Position numbers and translations under genes: made by a program. Source: Deltaproteobacteria bacterium (GTDB lineage: Bacteria; Desulfobacterota_E; Deferrimicrobia; Deferrimicrobiales; Deferrimicrobiaceae). From it: a stretch of 6,203 bases of DNA. Positions 1-5,520 of the stretch are shown piece after piece (within the stretch, counting starts at the first letter, position 1; each line of letters begins with the position of its first letter). The notes beneath the pieces are model-generated. The model saw only the letters and a list, made by a program, of their open reading frames with translations. It was not told the DNA's origin and ran no database searches. The stretch is from the NCBI GenBank assembly GCA_023489025.1, contig JAMDCN010000092.1, positions 1 through 6,203 of the forward strand. Reading direction: 5' to 3'.

Positions 1-1
1 A

Positions 2-319
2 TGGTTCATTTTCACCGCCTGCCTGATCCTGCGAAGCGCCGTGGAGCAGGAGGAGAAGCGCGCCGTCTTCTGCGCCGTCATGGCCATCGTCGGCTTTGTC
101 GACGTACCGGTGGTCTTTCTCTCGGCGCGCCTGTGGCGCAGCATTCACCCCACCGTCATCCGCAGCGAAGGAATCGCCCTGGAGCCGGCCATGATCGCTA
201 CGCTGGCCGTCAGCCTGGCAGCGATGTTGATCCTCTGGGCAGCCATGTTCCGCCTGCGCTGCTCCCTGCAGCGGCAGGAGAGTGCCCTGCTCGATCTGCA
301 GCAGCAATTACAACGATAG
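2..319 (+). CDS. ccmC: Haem exporter protein CcmC, C-terminal part (5' end outside window)
   Basis: CcmC is the inner-membrane protein that holds haem on the periplasmic side and, with CcmD, passes it to the chaperone CcmE in System I cytochrome c maturation. The frame is open from base 2 and ends at TAG 317-319, so only about 105 C-terminal residues are present. The segment contains VDVPVVFLSARLWRSIHP, which matches the conserved CcmC helix end followed by W-x-x-x-H-P; the His codon at 146-148 fits the second periplasmic haem-ligand histidine of the family. A further hydrophobic helix (AMIATLAVSLAAMLILWAAM) and a charged cytoplasmic tail follow. A GTG at 41 is not the start, because the reading frame and the hydrophobic residues continue upstream of it. 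The next gene begins 10 bases later, so the two are co-transcribed. Identification is by motif recognition and context, and I regard it as secure. Confidence 0.9.
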   Translation, partial: WFIFTACLILRSAVEQEEKRAVFCAVMAIVGFVDVPVVFLSARLWRSIHPTVIRSEGIALEPAMIATLAVSLAAMLILWAAMFRLRCSLQRQESALLDLQQQLQR

Positions 320-322
320 GAG
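318..322 (+). promoter_or_regulatory. Ribosome binding site of the ccmD-like gene
   Basis: AGGAG lies 7 bases before ATG 330 and overlaps the ccmC stop codon. It decides the start at 330 over an in-frame ATG at 282, which lies inside ccmC. Confidence 0.8.
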
Positions 323-329
323 ACCCGAC

Positions 330-482
330 ATGGAACGAGCAACATATCTGATTCTGGCCTACATGGTCATCTGGGTGGGGATCGCCGGCTATCTGACCTG
401 GCTCTCCGGCCGGCAGCGGCAGATCGCCCGGCGCCTGGAGGAACTCACTGCCCAACTCAAGCGGCGGGAGGTGTTGTCATGA
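330..482 (+). CDS. ccmD: CcmD-family small membrane protein
   Basis: A 50-residue protein starting at ATG 330. One transmembrane helix (about residues 5-26, with YLILAYMVIWVGIAGYL) is followed by a basic, helical cytoplasmic tail rich in R, Q, E and L (RQRQIARRLEELTAQLKRRE). This is the standard architecture of CcmD, the small subunit that associates with CcmC and is needed to release holo-CcmE. CcmD sequences are poorly conserved, so the call rests on size, topology and position directly after ccmC. The stop overlaps the next start by four bases (ATGA at 479-482), which indicates translational coupling to the TPR gene. I see no sign of damage. Confidence 0.8.
   Translation: MERATYLILAYMVIWVGIAGYLTWLSGRQRQIARRLEELTAQLKRREVLS
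466..471 (+). promoter_or_regulatory. Ribosome binding site of the TPR gene
   Basis: GGGAGG lies 7 bases upstream of ATG 479, inside the 3' end of ccmD. It supports the start that overlaps the ccmD stop. Confidence 0.7.
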
Positions 483-1090
483 GCGCAACGTTCAATCGCA
501 GGGAGGGGGCCATTATCGGCTTCTTCTGGATGGTAACCGTCGTTGTGGCCCTCATGACCGTGGTCAATCTGGCACGAGGTCCCTCGGACAAGCCCCGGCA
601 ACAGGCGCAGGCGCCGAACACGGCCGCGATCGAGGCTCGCATCGCTCAGCTTGAGGCACGTCTCAAGGCCGTCCCCGGGGATGTCGAGGCCATGGTGGCC
701 CTGGGGGATCTCTATCTGGAGACGCAACGCGTCATGGAGGGCTTCCGACTCTTCCAACGGGCGGTGGAGATCGAACCCAGCAACGTTCACGCCCTGAGCG
801 ACCTCGGCGGTCTCTATCAGCAGCTCGGACAATCCGACAAGGCCCTGGAAAGCTACCGGCGCGCCTATGAGAGCAAACCGGATCACAGCGCTCCGCTGCT
901 GAACATGGCACTTATCTACAGCCGCGACAAGGGCGACAATGCCAAGGCCCTGGAACTGCTGCGGAGGTTTCTGGCCAGCAACCCGGAGGCGCAGTTGATC
1001 GCCACAGCCCAACAGGAGATCGCCCGGATCGAGCAGGCAATGAAAGAAGCCGGCGGTGCTTCTCCGAATACCCCGCCCACAAGAAGATAA
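479..1090 (+). CDS. Membrane-anchored TPR protein, CcmH/NrfG-like cytochrome c biogenesis factor
   Basis: A 203-residue protein with a short cytoplasmic N-terminus, one membrane anchor (about residues 11-31, IIGFFWMVTVVVALMTVVN) and a soluble, presumably periplasmic region. Residues 49-64 could form a short coiled coil. Three TPR units follow at about 67-100, 101-134 and 135-170; typical signatures are ALGDLYLETQR, SDLGGLYQQLGQSDKALESY and NMALIYSRDKGDNAKALELL. The tail is Pro/Thr-rich. In System I, TPR domains of CcmH/CcmI/NrfG bind apocytochrome and present its CXXCH site to the haem ligation machinery; that role is inferred from family and operon position. The start overlaps the ccmD stop as ATGA. 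In related operons I would expect ccmE next, but here the ORF is followed by a gene remnant, so this is the last intact gene before the insert. The protein itself looks complete. Confidence 0.85.
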   Translation: MSATFNRREGAIIGFFWMVTVVVALMTVVNLARGPSDKPRQQAQAPNTAAIEARIAQLEARLKAVPGDVEAMVALGDLYLETQRVMEGFRLFQRAVEIEPSNVHALSDLGGLYQQLGQSDKALESYRRAYESKPDHSAPLLNMALIYSRDKGDNAKALELLRRFLASNPEAQLIATAQQEIARIEQAMKEAGGASPNTPPTRR

Positions 1091-1103
1091 CGGCTGCGAG
1101 CTG

Positions 1104-1277
1104 AATCAACCAGGTAACGTTCCAATTGCAGATCCCTACGGCGTTTCCGGGACGCCGGCTCTCTTCATCATCGACAGAAAGAGAGTCATCACCTTCAGCA
1201 CGGTCGGCGTGGTGACCGTCGACGAACTGAGACGGGAAGATCGCGAAGGTGGCGAAATGATCCTTCAAGGCCGATAG
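1104..1277 (+). pseudogene. 3' remnant of a thioredoxin-like (TlpA/ResA/CcmG-type) gene
   Basis: The frame ending at TAG 1275-1277 encodes VPIADPYGVSGTPALFIID followed by RKRVITFSTVG and VDELRR. This is the C-terminal third of a thioredoxin fold: the YGVSGTP cis-proline loop, the next beta strand with a central ID, the edge strand and the start of the last helix. The N-terminal half with the CXXC redox site is absent. The frame upstream runs into the TPR gene in another frame without a plausible start or ribosome binding site, so this is a 5'-truncated relic, not a small gene. The left boundary is approximate; thioredoxin-like sequence can be recognised from about 1110-1125. TlpA/ResA/CcmG proteins reduce apocytochrome cysteines and are common in ccm clusters, so the parent gene could have been a native neighbour or the flank of the imported VKOR gene. 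Confidence 0.75.
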
Positions 1278-1290
1278 GGATCGTGAGAAT

Positions 1291-1297
1291 AAAGGAG
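1291..1297 (+). promoter_or_regulatory. Ribosome binding site of the VKOR-thioredoxin gene
   Basis: AAAGGAG, 4 bases before ATG 1302. It fixes the start of the fusion gene and lies 13 bases after the stop of the thioredoxin remnant. Confidence 0.8.
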
Positions 1298-1301
1298 CGG
1301 C

Positions 1302-2366
1302 ATGGAGACATCGGTTTCCACCGGTTCGGAAAATGCGGTCCGCGGCTCTCTCGCACTCGTGCCAATCGCGGCGGCGTTGATCCTTTCCGCTCTATCCTGG
1401 CTGGGAATTTGCTCGGATGGTTGCACGGAAACATTTCAATACCGATTTTTCGGAATTCCCCTTCCGCCCTTCGGAGTCGGGTATTTCGCCCTCTGCGGCG
1501 TAGCGCTTCTCGCAAGACGCCACTCCGTGTATGTCGGCGTCGCCGCCATGCTTCTTCTTTCCGGGGCGCTCGGTTCGGAATTCGTCCTCGTCTGGATACA
1601 GAAATTCGTGATCGGAAAGTGGTGCCCCCGATGCGTCGGGATCGCCCTCTCCGTCGTGGCGGCGTTCGTGCTTGTCGTCTGGGAGCAATTGTCCGATATG
1701 GCAGTACACATCCGCAGCGGGGAAAGGAAACTTGGGATGAACTGGATTATGGGGAAGGCGGTCATGATTCTAATTGCATTCTTCGCCGGCGTAGCGGTGT
1801 CGGCGATGGGCGTGAAAATGCCCGACGCGTTCGCAGCCGGCCTGTCGGTGAAGTCCCTCGCCTTCGGGGATCCGGAAAGCAGTTCGGAGGTCTACATCGT
1901 CACCGACTGGTTCTGCCCTGCATGCCGCGTCGCCGAGCCGGAGATCCTGAAGGCCGCCCGAAAAGCCATGCAGCAGGCGAAGGTGGTTTTCGTTGATTAC
2001 CCGATCTACCCGGAAACCTTCAACTACATCCCCTACAACTTGTCCTTCATCATCCGAGAAAAGGAGAAATATCTCCAGATCCGGGAAGCCATGGCGACCC
2101 TTGCGCGGAAAACAAAGGAGCCCATGCCGGAGGATGTCCAGGCGGCGGTTTCCCCCCTAGGCGTGAAGTATGTCCCGTTGAATTACGCGGATGTTATGGC
2201 CGGCATGCAGCATTTCAACACCCTCGTCAAGAAGTTCAAGGTCCAGGGCACCCCTTCCGTGGTTGTCCTGGATTCGCGTACTGGGAACACGAAGACCTTG
2301 TACGGCATGTTGGAGATCACTTCGGACAACATCTTGAAAACCCTCGCGGAGGTCTCCGCCAGATAG
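1302..2366 (+). CDS. Vitamin K epoxide reductase (VKOR) fused to a DsbA/DsbG-like thioredoxin domain
   Basis: A 354-residue disulfide-forming enzyme. Residues 15-130 are the VKOR four-helix membrane domain. They carry the loop cysteine pair C37 and C41 (GICSDGC), the IPLPPFGVGYF segment and the quinone-proximal CXXC at 108-111 (KWCPRC). A fifth hydrophobic segment (about 150-170) leads into an extracytoplasmic thioredoxin-fold domain (about 185-354) with CXXC at 205-208 (WFCPAC), the alpha-helical insertion typical of DsbA/DsbG-like proteins, and cis-Pro318 in GTPSVVVL. Known bacterial VKOR-Trx fusions oxidise the Trx cysteines and pass electrons to quinone, doing the work of DsbB plus DsbA. 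All six catalytic cysteines are present, so the protein should be active. It sits 25 bases after the thioredoxin remnant. Its stop overlaps the frame of the ABC ATPase remnant, which points to a join right at its 3' end. Substrates are unknown. Confidence 0.9.
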   Translation: METSVSTGSENAVRGSLALVPIAAALILSALSWLGICSDGCTETFQYRFFGIPLPPFGVGYFALCGVALLARRHSVYVGVAAMLLLSGALGSEFVLVWIQKFVIGKWCPRCVGIALSVVAAFVLVVWEQLSDMAVHIRSGERKLGMNWIMGKAVMILIAFFAGVAVSAMGVKMPDAFAAGLSVKSLAFGDPESSSEVYIVTDWFCPACRVAEPEILKAARKAMQQAKVVFVDYPIYPETFNYIPYNLSFIIREKEKYLQIREAMATLARKTKEPMPEDVQAAVSPLGVKYVPLNYADVMAGMQHFNTLVKKFKVQGTPSVVVLDSRTGNTKTLYGMLEITSDNILKTLAEVSAR

Positions 2367-2371
2367 TCCGC

Positions 2372-2515
2372 GGCCAGAATGAAAAGGACCTGATCGGGAC
2401 GCTGCATGAAAAGGGCAAGACGATCCTCGTCGTGACCCATTCCGACACCTTAGCCAACCGCGCGGACCGGATCGTCCGGATCAAGGACGGCAGGATCGTG
2501 CCCGACGAGATTTAG
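2372..2515 (+). pseudogene. 3' remnant of an ABC transporter ATP-binding subunit (LolD/MacB-like)
   Basis: The frame ending at TAG 2513-2515 encodes LIGTLHEKGKTILVVTHSD followed by ANRADRIVRIKDGRIV. This is the end of an ABC ATPase: the strand and H-loop histidine (VVTH), then the ADRIVRIKDGRIV strand pair typical of LolD/MacB/FtsE-type ATPases. Walker A, the signature motif and Walker B are missing, so the protein cannot bind ATP. There is no start codon with a ribosome binding site; the frame opens directly at the stop region of the VKOR-Trx gene. The remnant is in the same frame as the downstream Lgt-like gene, with only the TAG and one codon between them. This suggests that the ABC gene and the Lgt-like gene were translationally coupled neighbours in the source genome. 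Confidence 0.8.
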
Positions 2516-2518
2516 GGC

Positions 2519-3376
2519 TTGATCCCCTACTTCCAACAACCGTCGCTCCACCTGTTCAGGCCGGTCACGATCCACGCCTTCGGGTTCCTGGTCGCGGTGG
2601 CGGTGATCGTCGGCTCGAAGTTGGCCCTCATGCGTTGCGAGTCCAGGAAGCTGGATCCGGATGTGTGCGCAGACCTCATCTTTTACGCCCTGTTCGCGGG
2701 ATTTCTTGTCGCTCACGTGTACTCGGTCCTCGCCTATTTTCCCGGACAGGTGCTCGAGGAACCGCTTTTGCTGCTGAAATTCTGGGAGAACATCAGCTCG
2801 TTCGGCGGGATGGTCGGGGGGGTGCTGGGGATCTGGCTGTTCTTCCGTTTCCGGGCGCCGGGGATCGATGCCCGCACCCGGTGGGAGTACCTGGACGTCA
2901 TCGCCTTCGTCTTCCCGTTCGCCTGGGCGATCGGGCGTCTGGCCTGCACAACGGCCCACGACCATCCAGGCACCCTCACGACGTTCCCGCTCGCGGTGAG
3001 CCTCAAGACGCCGGAGGCCAGGGCGTACATCACCGCGGCGTATCTGGATGCCGGGCGGCTGGTGGAGCTGCCGGGACCCTCCGAGCTGGCCCGTATGGCC
3101 TTTCACGACCTGGGCTGGTACGAATTCCTCTACACGCTGCTGGCGATCATGCCCGTCTTTCTCCTGCTCGACCGCAGACCAAGACCGCCCGGCTTCTACG
3201 TGATCGCTTTCCTGTTGATCTACGTGCCTGCGCGCTTCGGTCTGGACTTCCTGCGCTTGAGCGATGCCCGGTATTTCGGGCTGACGCCCGGCCAGTACGC
3301 GGGTCTTGCGGTTTTCGTCGCTGCGCTCTATGCCTTACGGCGGAACGCTGCCGCACCTCGCCCGCGATCCGGCTGA
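2519..3376 (+). CDS. Lgt-like membrane protein (prolipoprotein diacylglyceryl transferase family, divergent active site)
   Basis: A 285-residue polytopic membrane protein. The family signature is clear: N-terminal PVTIHAFGFLVAVAVIVGSK, the SSFGGMVGG loop (93-101), the GRLAC segment (139-143) leading to HDHPG (147-151), then FPLAVSL, and the C-terminal ARFGLDFLRLSDARYFGLTPGQ. Lgt transfers diacylglyceryl from phosphatidylglycerol to the lipobox cysteine of preprolipoproteins at the inner membrane. The TTG start at 2519 is chosen because IPYFQQPSLHLF matches the usual Lgt N-terminus and the first ATG would remove the first helix; the ribosome binding site is weak (AGGG at 2514-2517). Two features are odd. 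The HGG histidine and the NGE-type motif of E. coli Lgt are replaced by Phe-Gly-Gly and HDHPG. Residues 276-285 are encoded by the opposite strand of a DUF302 fragment, so the natural C-terminal tail has been replaced. Family membership is firm, but exact function is less so. Confidence 0.8.
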   Translation: MIPYFQQPSLHLFRPVTIHAFGFLVAVAVIVGSKLALMRCESRKLDPDVCADLIFYALFAGFLVAHVYSVLAYFPGQVLEEPLLLLKFWENISSFGGMVGGVLGIWLFFRFRAPGIDARTRWEYLDVIAFVFPFAWAIGRLACTTAHDHPGTLTTFPLAVSLKTPEARAYITAAYLDAGRLVELPGPSELARMAFHDLGWYEFLYTLLAIMPVFLLLDRRPRPPGFYVIAFLLIYVPARFGLDFLRLSDARYFGLTPGQYAGLAVFVAALYALRRNAAAPRPRSG

Positions 3377-3419
3377 CCTCGGCCCTGTTCACGAGATCCA
3401 GCACCGCGTCGGGATCCAT
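3346..3419 (-). pseudogene. Internal fragment of a DUF302 gene (direct-repeat copy A)
   Basis: Read on the minus strand, this encodes MDPDAVLDLVNRAEVSR followed by IAGEVRQR, matching residues 98-122 of the complete DUF302 protein encoded at 4964-5356, with two substitutions (N101D, P110A). At DNA level it matches 4992-5065 at 69 of 74 bases, in the same orientation. Three of the five base changes are synonymous, so the copy diverged while still a coding gene; it is not a very recent duplication. Similarity stops sharply on both sides: at 3346 it joins the end of the Lgt-like gene and at 3420 it joins sequence downstream of the nuclease-like gene. It is too short to encode a functional product. 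Confidence 0.85.
3346..3419. repeat. Direct repeat, left copy
   Basis: A 74-bp sequence repeated at 4992-5065 in direct orientation (offset 1646 bp) with 5 mismatches. Together the two copies bracket the nuclease-like gene. Confidence 0.9.
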
Positions 3420-3448
3420 CAAGATTACTTTTCATGTTCATGGCATTC

Positions 3449-3460
3449 CCCCCATGGGGG
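3449..3460. repeat. Perfect 12-bp palindrome CCCCCATGGGGG
   Basis: It directly abuts the stop codon of the minus-strand nuclease-like gene (TAG, 3461-3463). As RNA it could fold only as a 4-bp GC stem with a 4-base loop, and no T-run follows in the gene's direction. A terminator is therefore possible but weak; a protein-binding site is an alternative. Confidence 0.4.
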
Positions 3461-4798
3461 CTAGATCAGCCTCTTTGCGATCGACTCGATCGCCTTAAGC
3501 CCTGAGCCGAAGCGAGCCATGGCCTCCCGATGTCGTTCCAATTCGCCGTACGGCAAGTAACGCACTTGGAGATCAGCCACGCGGCTGAAGGCAGGCCGCA
3601 ACAGCTGTGCCCGGACTTCCTCCTCTCGATCGTTGGGGGCTACCAGGAAGAGTCCCTTGACCGTCTGCTCTCCGGTTCCCAGGGCCAGATCAAGAAGGCG
3701 CATGACGCCCGAAAAGATCGAGGTGGTATGCTCGACCTCGAAAGCCGCTACGGTCTGTTCGCTGCCAGGCGCGACCCAAAGGACGTCAATCAGCCGCACC
3801 GCCCCGGCGCCAGGCGCGCCCTCGATAGCCTGCGGCAAGGCGGTTAGGCAGCCATCGCCCAAGCGGCCGCTGCCATGCGGCCGGTTCTGATCGTTGGCGG
3901 CAATCCAGATATCGAAACCAAGTGCTTGCCCCAGGTCCCGAAGCCACCCCTGGACTTCCGTGTGGGTGCGATCACTTTCCCTTTCGACTTCCCGTGCTTT
4001 GAGAGCTTTTTCCCCTTCTTCGCGAACCCGCGCCAGATCTGCTTCCCAGGCTGCAACGGCCGCCGCATCATCGTCCAACGGAGGAGCTGCATATCTCCCG
4101 ATCCCGATATCGAAGAGCAGACCCACGAGAGCGCCCAGGTCGTTGGAGAACAGGCTCCTATAATCGGCGTTGAGAGAGAGGATCCCCCGGCGCATGGCCA
4201 AGTATTCATCCCATTTCCCCAGCTTGACCTTCGAACCGGTGAGGGAATTGTAGCCATTGACGATGGCTGTGTTAAAGGGCGGAGCAATCGTGGGATGGAG
4301 GAAGTAGAGGAGGTTGGCCGCGGCGGGTCCAAGTCCTTTGATTCGGTGTCCGTCGATCTGGCGGATCGCCTCGATCACGCCCCGCTCCGTCGAGCAGCAC
4401 AGGCACGCATTAAGGAAACGGCCGAAGGCTGTCTGGTTATCACGGTTTTCATAGATGTCGGGAATCCGAAGCTTGGGCTTCCAGAGGAAGGCGTGGTCGG
4501 CGCCCTTGAATATCTGGCGCTGTTCGGCAATTGAGCCTACAACAGTCTCCAGAGATGATCCTTTATAAACGTTGCCGAAGGTTCCCTCCTCGATCTCGGC
4601 GATGACTTGCTCGATGCCGCGCCGGATGGACCTGAAGTTCTTCAGGCGCTCTTCCCAGAGAAACCAAGTGCGGTAGGTCCCGCCCGGATCGTTGCGCCAA
4701 CGGCTGATCAGGGCACGGACCGTCTCGGACGGCAAGGATTCCTCCCGGTGGAAACAAATATCAAGCAGCAGTCTATCCCTTAACGAAACACCCCGCAA
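3461..4798 (-). CDS. Putative nuclease: helix-hairpin-helix-like domain plus PD-(D/E)XK-like domain
   Basis: A 445-residue soluble protein that I cannot assign to a named family. Residues 130-190 resemble the helix-hairpin-helix of DNA glycosylases: IKGLGPAAANLLYFL at 153-167, then PPFNTAIVNGYN. Residues 245-285 are charged and helical. The C-terminal part has the order expected of a PD-(D/E)XK nuclease core: E281 in HTEVQGWLRDLG, FDIWIAANDQNRPHG, D338 in RLIDVLWVA, and E354/E356 in AAFEVEHTTSIFSGVMRLLD. The second acidic strand reads E-V-E and lacks the usual lysine, so the active site is a variant or inactive. The start is TTG at 4796-4798, with GAGG 6 bases upstream on the minus strand; an in-frame stop lies further upstream and no early ATG exists. 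No methyltransferase is adjacent. The gene is antisense to the neighbouring ccm and lgt genes and is bracketed by the DUF302 repeat, which suggests transfer. Restriction or anti-phage function is inference only. Confidence 0.6.
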   Translation of the reverse strand: MRGVSLRDRLLLDICFHREESLPSETVRALISRWRNDPGGTYRTWFLWEERLKNFRSIRRGIEQVIAEIEEGTFGNVYKGSSLETVVGSIAEQRQIFKGADHAFLWKPKLRIPDIYENRDNQTAFGRFLNACLCCSTERGVIEAIRQIDGHRIKGLGPAAANLLYFLHPTIAPPFNTAIVNGYNSLTGSKVKLGKWDEYLAMRRGILSLNADYRSLFSNDLGALVGLLFDIGIGRYAAPPLDDDAAAVAAWEADLARVREEGEKALKAREVERESDRTHTEVQGWLRDLGQALGFDIWIAANDQNRPHGSGRLGDGCLTALPQAIEGAPGAGAVRLIDVLWVAPGSEQTVAAFEVEHTTSIFSGVMRLLDLALGTGEQTVKGLFLVAPNDREEEVRAQLLRPAFSRVADLQVRYLPYGELERHREAMARFGSGLKAIESIAKRLI

Positions 4799-4963
4799 TC
4801 CGTACCTCGGTTCTCGGTTAATAGTCTTGATTGCCGGCCATTACGTACGATCATCATCCAACCGGCGGGAGGACCGCTATTTCCAGACATCCCTCGGGCT
4901 TTCCGCCGTCCCTTCTGCGCGTAGGAAAGAGTCGGTTTTTCCTAAATCGTGTTTGAAGCGTTA

Positions 4964-5356
4964 TTAAAGCCCTTGCATGACCCGCTCCAGCCGTTGCCGC
5001 ACCTCGCCAGCGATCCGGCTGACCTCGGGTCTGTTCACGAGATCCAGCACCGCGTTGGGATCCATGAATTCCACGTGAATCTTTCCCGCGGCGTCCTGCC
5101 GCACCACCACGTTGCACGGCAGCAGGAGGCCGATCGACGGTTCCGCCTCCAGCGCCCGGTGCGCCAACGGCGGATTGCACGCCCCCAGGATGCGGTAGGG
5201 CGGCATCTCTTGGTTGAGCTTCTTCTTCAGGGTCGCCGCCACGTCGATGTCCGTGAGCACACCGAAACCTTCCTTCTGCAGCTCCTGCGTCACCTTCTCG
5301 ACCGCCGTGTTGAAGGAAAGGTTCACCGTTTTCCCGAATCCGTACTTGGCGTCCAT
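4964..5356 (-). CDS. DUF302 family protein
   Basis: A 130-residue soluble protein of the DUF302 family. Diagnostic segments are EGFGVLTDIDVAATLKKKL (29-47), YRILGACNPPLAHRALE (54-70) and IGLLLPCNVVV (75-85). Two conserved cysteines, C60 and C81, lie in the positions where most family members have GACNP and LPCNV. No signal peptide or membrane segment is visible. Function is not established for the family; members form small alpha/beta domains and often sit near metal, redox or sulfur genes. The start at ATG 5354-5356 is chosen over an upstream in-frame ATG at 5407 because a strong ribosome binding site lies just before it and the family begins near YGFGKTV. The C-terminal portion is duplicated at 3346-3419. 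The gene is transcribed towards the nuclease-like gene, 165 bp away, so the two could share a transcript. Confidence 0.85.
   Translation of the reverse strand: MDAKYGFGKTVNLSFNTAVEKVTQELQKEGFGVLTDIDVAATLKKKLNQEMPPYRILGACNPPLAHRALEAEPSIGLLLPCNVVVRQDAAGKIHVEFMDPNAVLDLVNRPEVSRIAGEVRQRLERVMQGL
4992..5065. repeat. Direct repeat, right copy (inside the DUF302 gene)
   Basis: This matches 3346-3419 at 69 of 74 positions and lies wholly within the DUF302 reading frame (codons 98-122). Flanking bases on either side show no similarity to the flanks of the left copy. Confidence 0.9.
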
Positions 5357-5362
5357 TTCATT

Positions 5363-5371
5363 CCCTCCTTT
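5363..5371 (-). promoter_or_regulatory. Ribosome binding site of the DUF302 gene
   Basis: On the minus strand AAAGGAGGG lies 6 bases before ATG 5356. This near-consensus site decides the start against the ATG at 5407. Confidence 0.85.
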
Positions 5372-5520
5372 GCGTTGGAGGTTGCTTTCCACCATGAGCC
5401 TGGACATGAGGGAACAAAAGCATAATACACGAAAATGTTGAAGGATAACTGTATGTAAAACAACGCTTCTTGGATGGATTTGACGGGACCGGTTCCCGGG
5501 GCGTTGCCGTACGATTTCGG

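Noticed and set aside
389..1012. Long minus-strand ORF of 207 codons
   Set aside because: It is antisense to the TPR and ccmD genes, has low-complexity composition typical of GC-rich shadow frames, and shows no recognisable motif.
1283..1996. Plus-strand ORF of 237 codons overlapping the VKOR gene
   Set aside because: It is Arg/Pro-rich shadow coding in another frame. The VKOR-Trx frame has the ribosome binding site and all the motifs.
2450..3106. Minus-strand ORF of 218 codons
   Set aside because: It is rich in R, E, P and H, antisense to the Lgt-like gene, and typical of a shadow frame.
2635..3498. Plus-strand ORF of 287 codons overlapping the Lgt-like gene
   Set aside because: It is Arg-rich with no family features and runs through several unrelated segments. 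The overlapping Lgt-like frame is clearly the real one.
3875..4534. Plus-strand ORF of 219 codons opposite the nuclease-like gene
   Set aside because: No ribosome binding site or motif is visible. The minus-strand frame is twice as long and has coherent domains.
4923..4943. AGGAAA/TTTCCT inverted repeat considered as a DUF302 terminator
   Set aside because: It has only a 6-bp A/T-rich stem with a 9-base loop and no following T-run in the minus direction.
3346..5065. Transposon or insertion sequence with target-site duplication
   Set aside because: The repeats are 74 bp and 93% identical, not short identical duplications. They lie within coding sequence, and there is no transposase or terminal inverted repeat.
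4949..5425. Plus-strand ORF of 158 codons opposite DUF302
   Set aside because: The DUF302 family match, the strong ribosome binding site and the codon-compatible repeat changes are all on the minus strand.
5422..5427. TATTAT on the minus strand as a -10 element for DUF302
   Set aside because: I found no acceptable -35 hexamer at 16-18 bases, so a promoter call is not supported.
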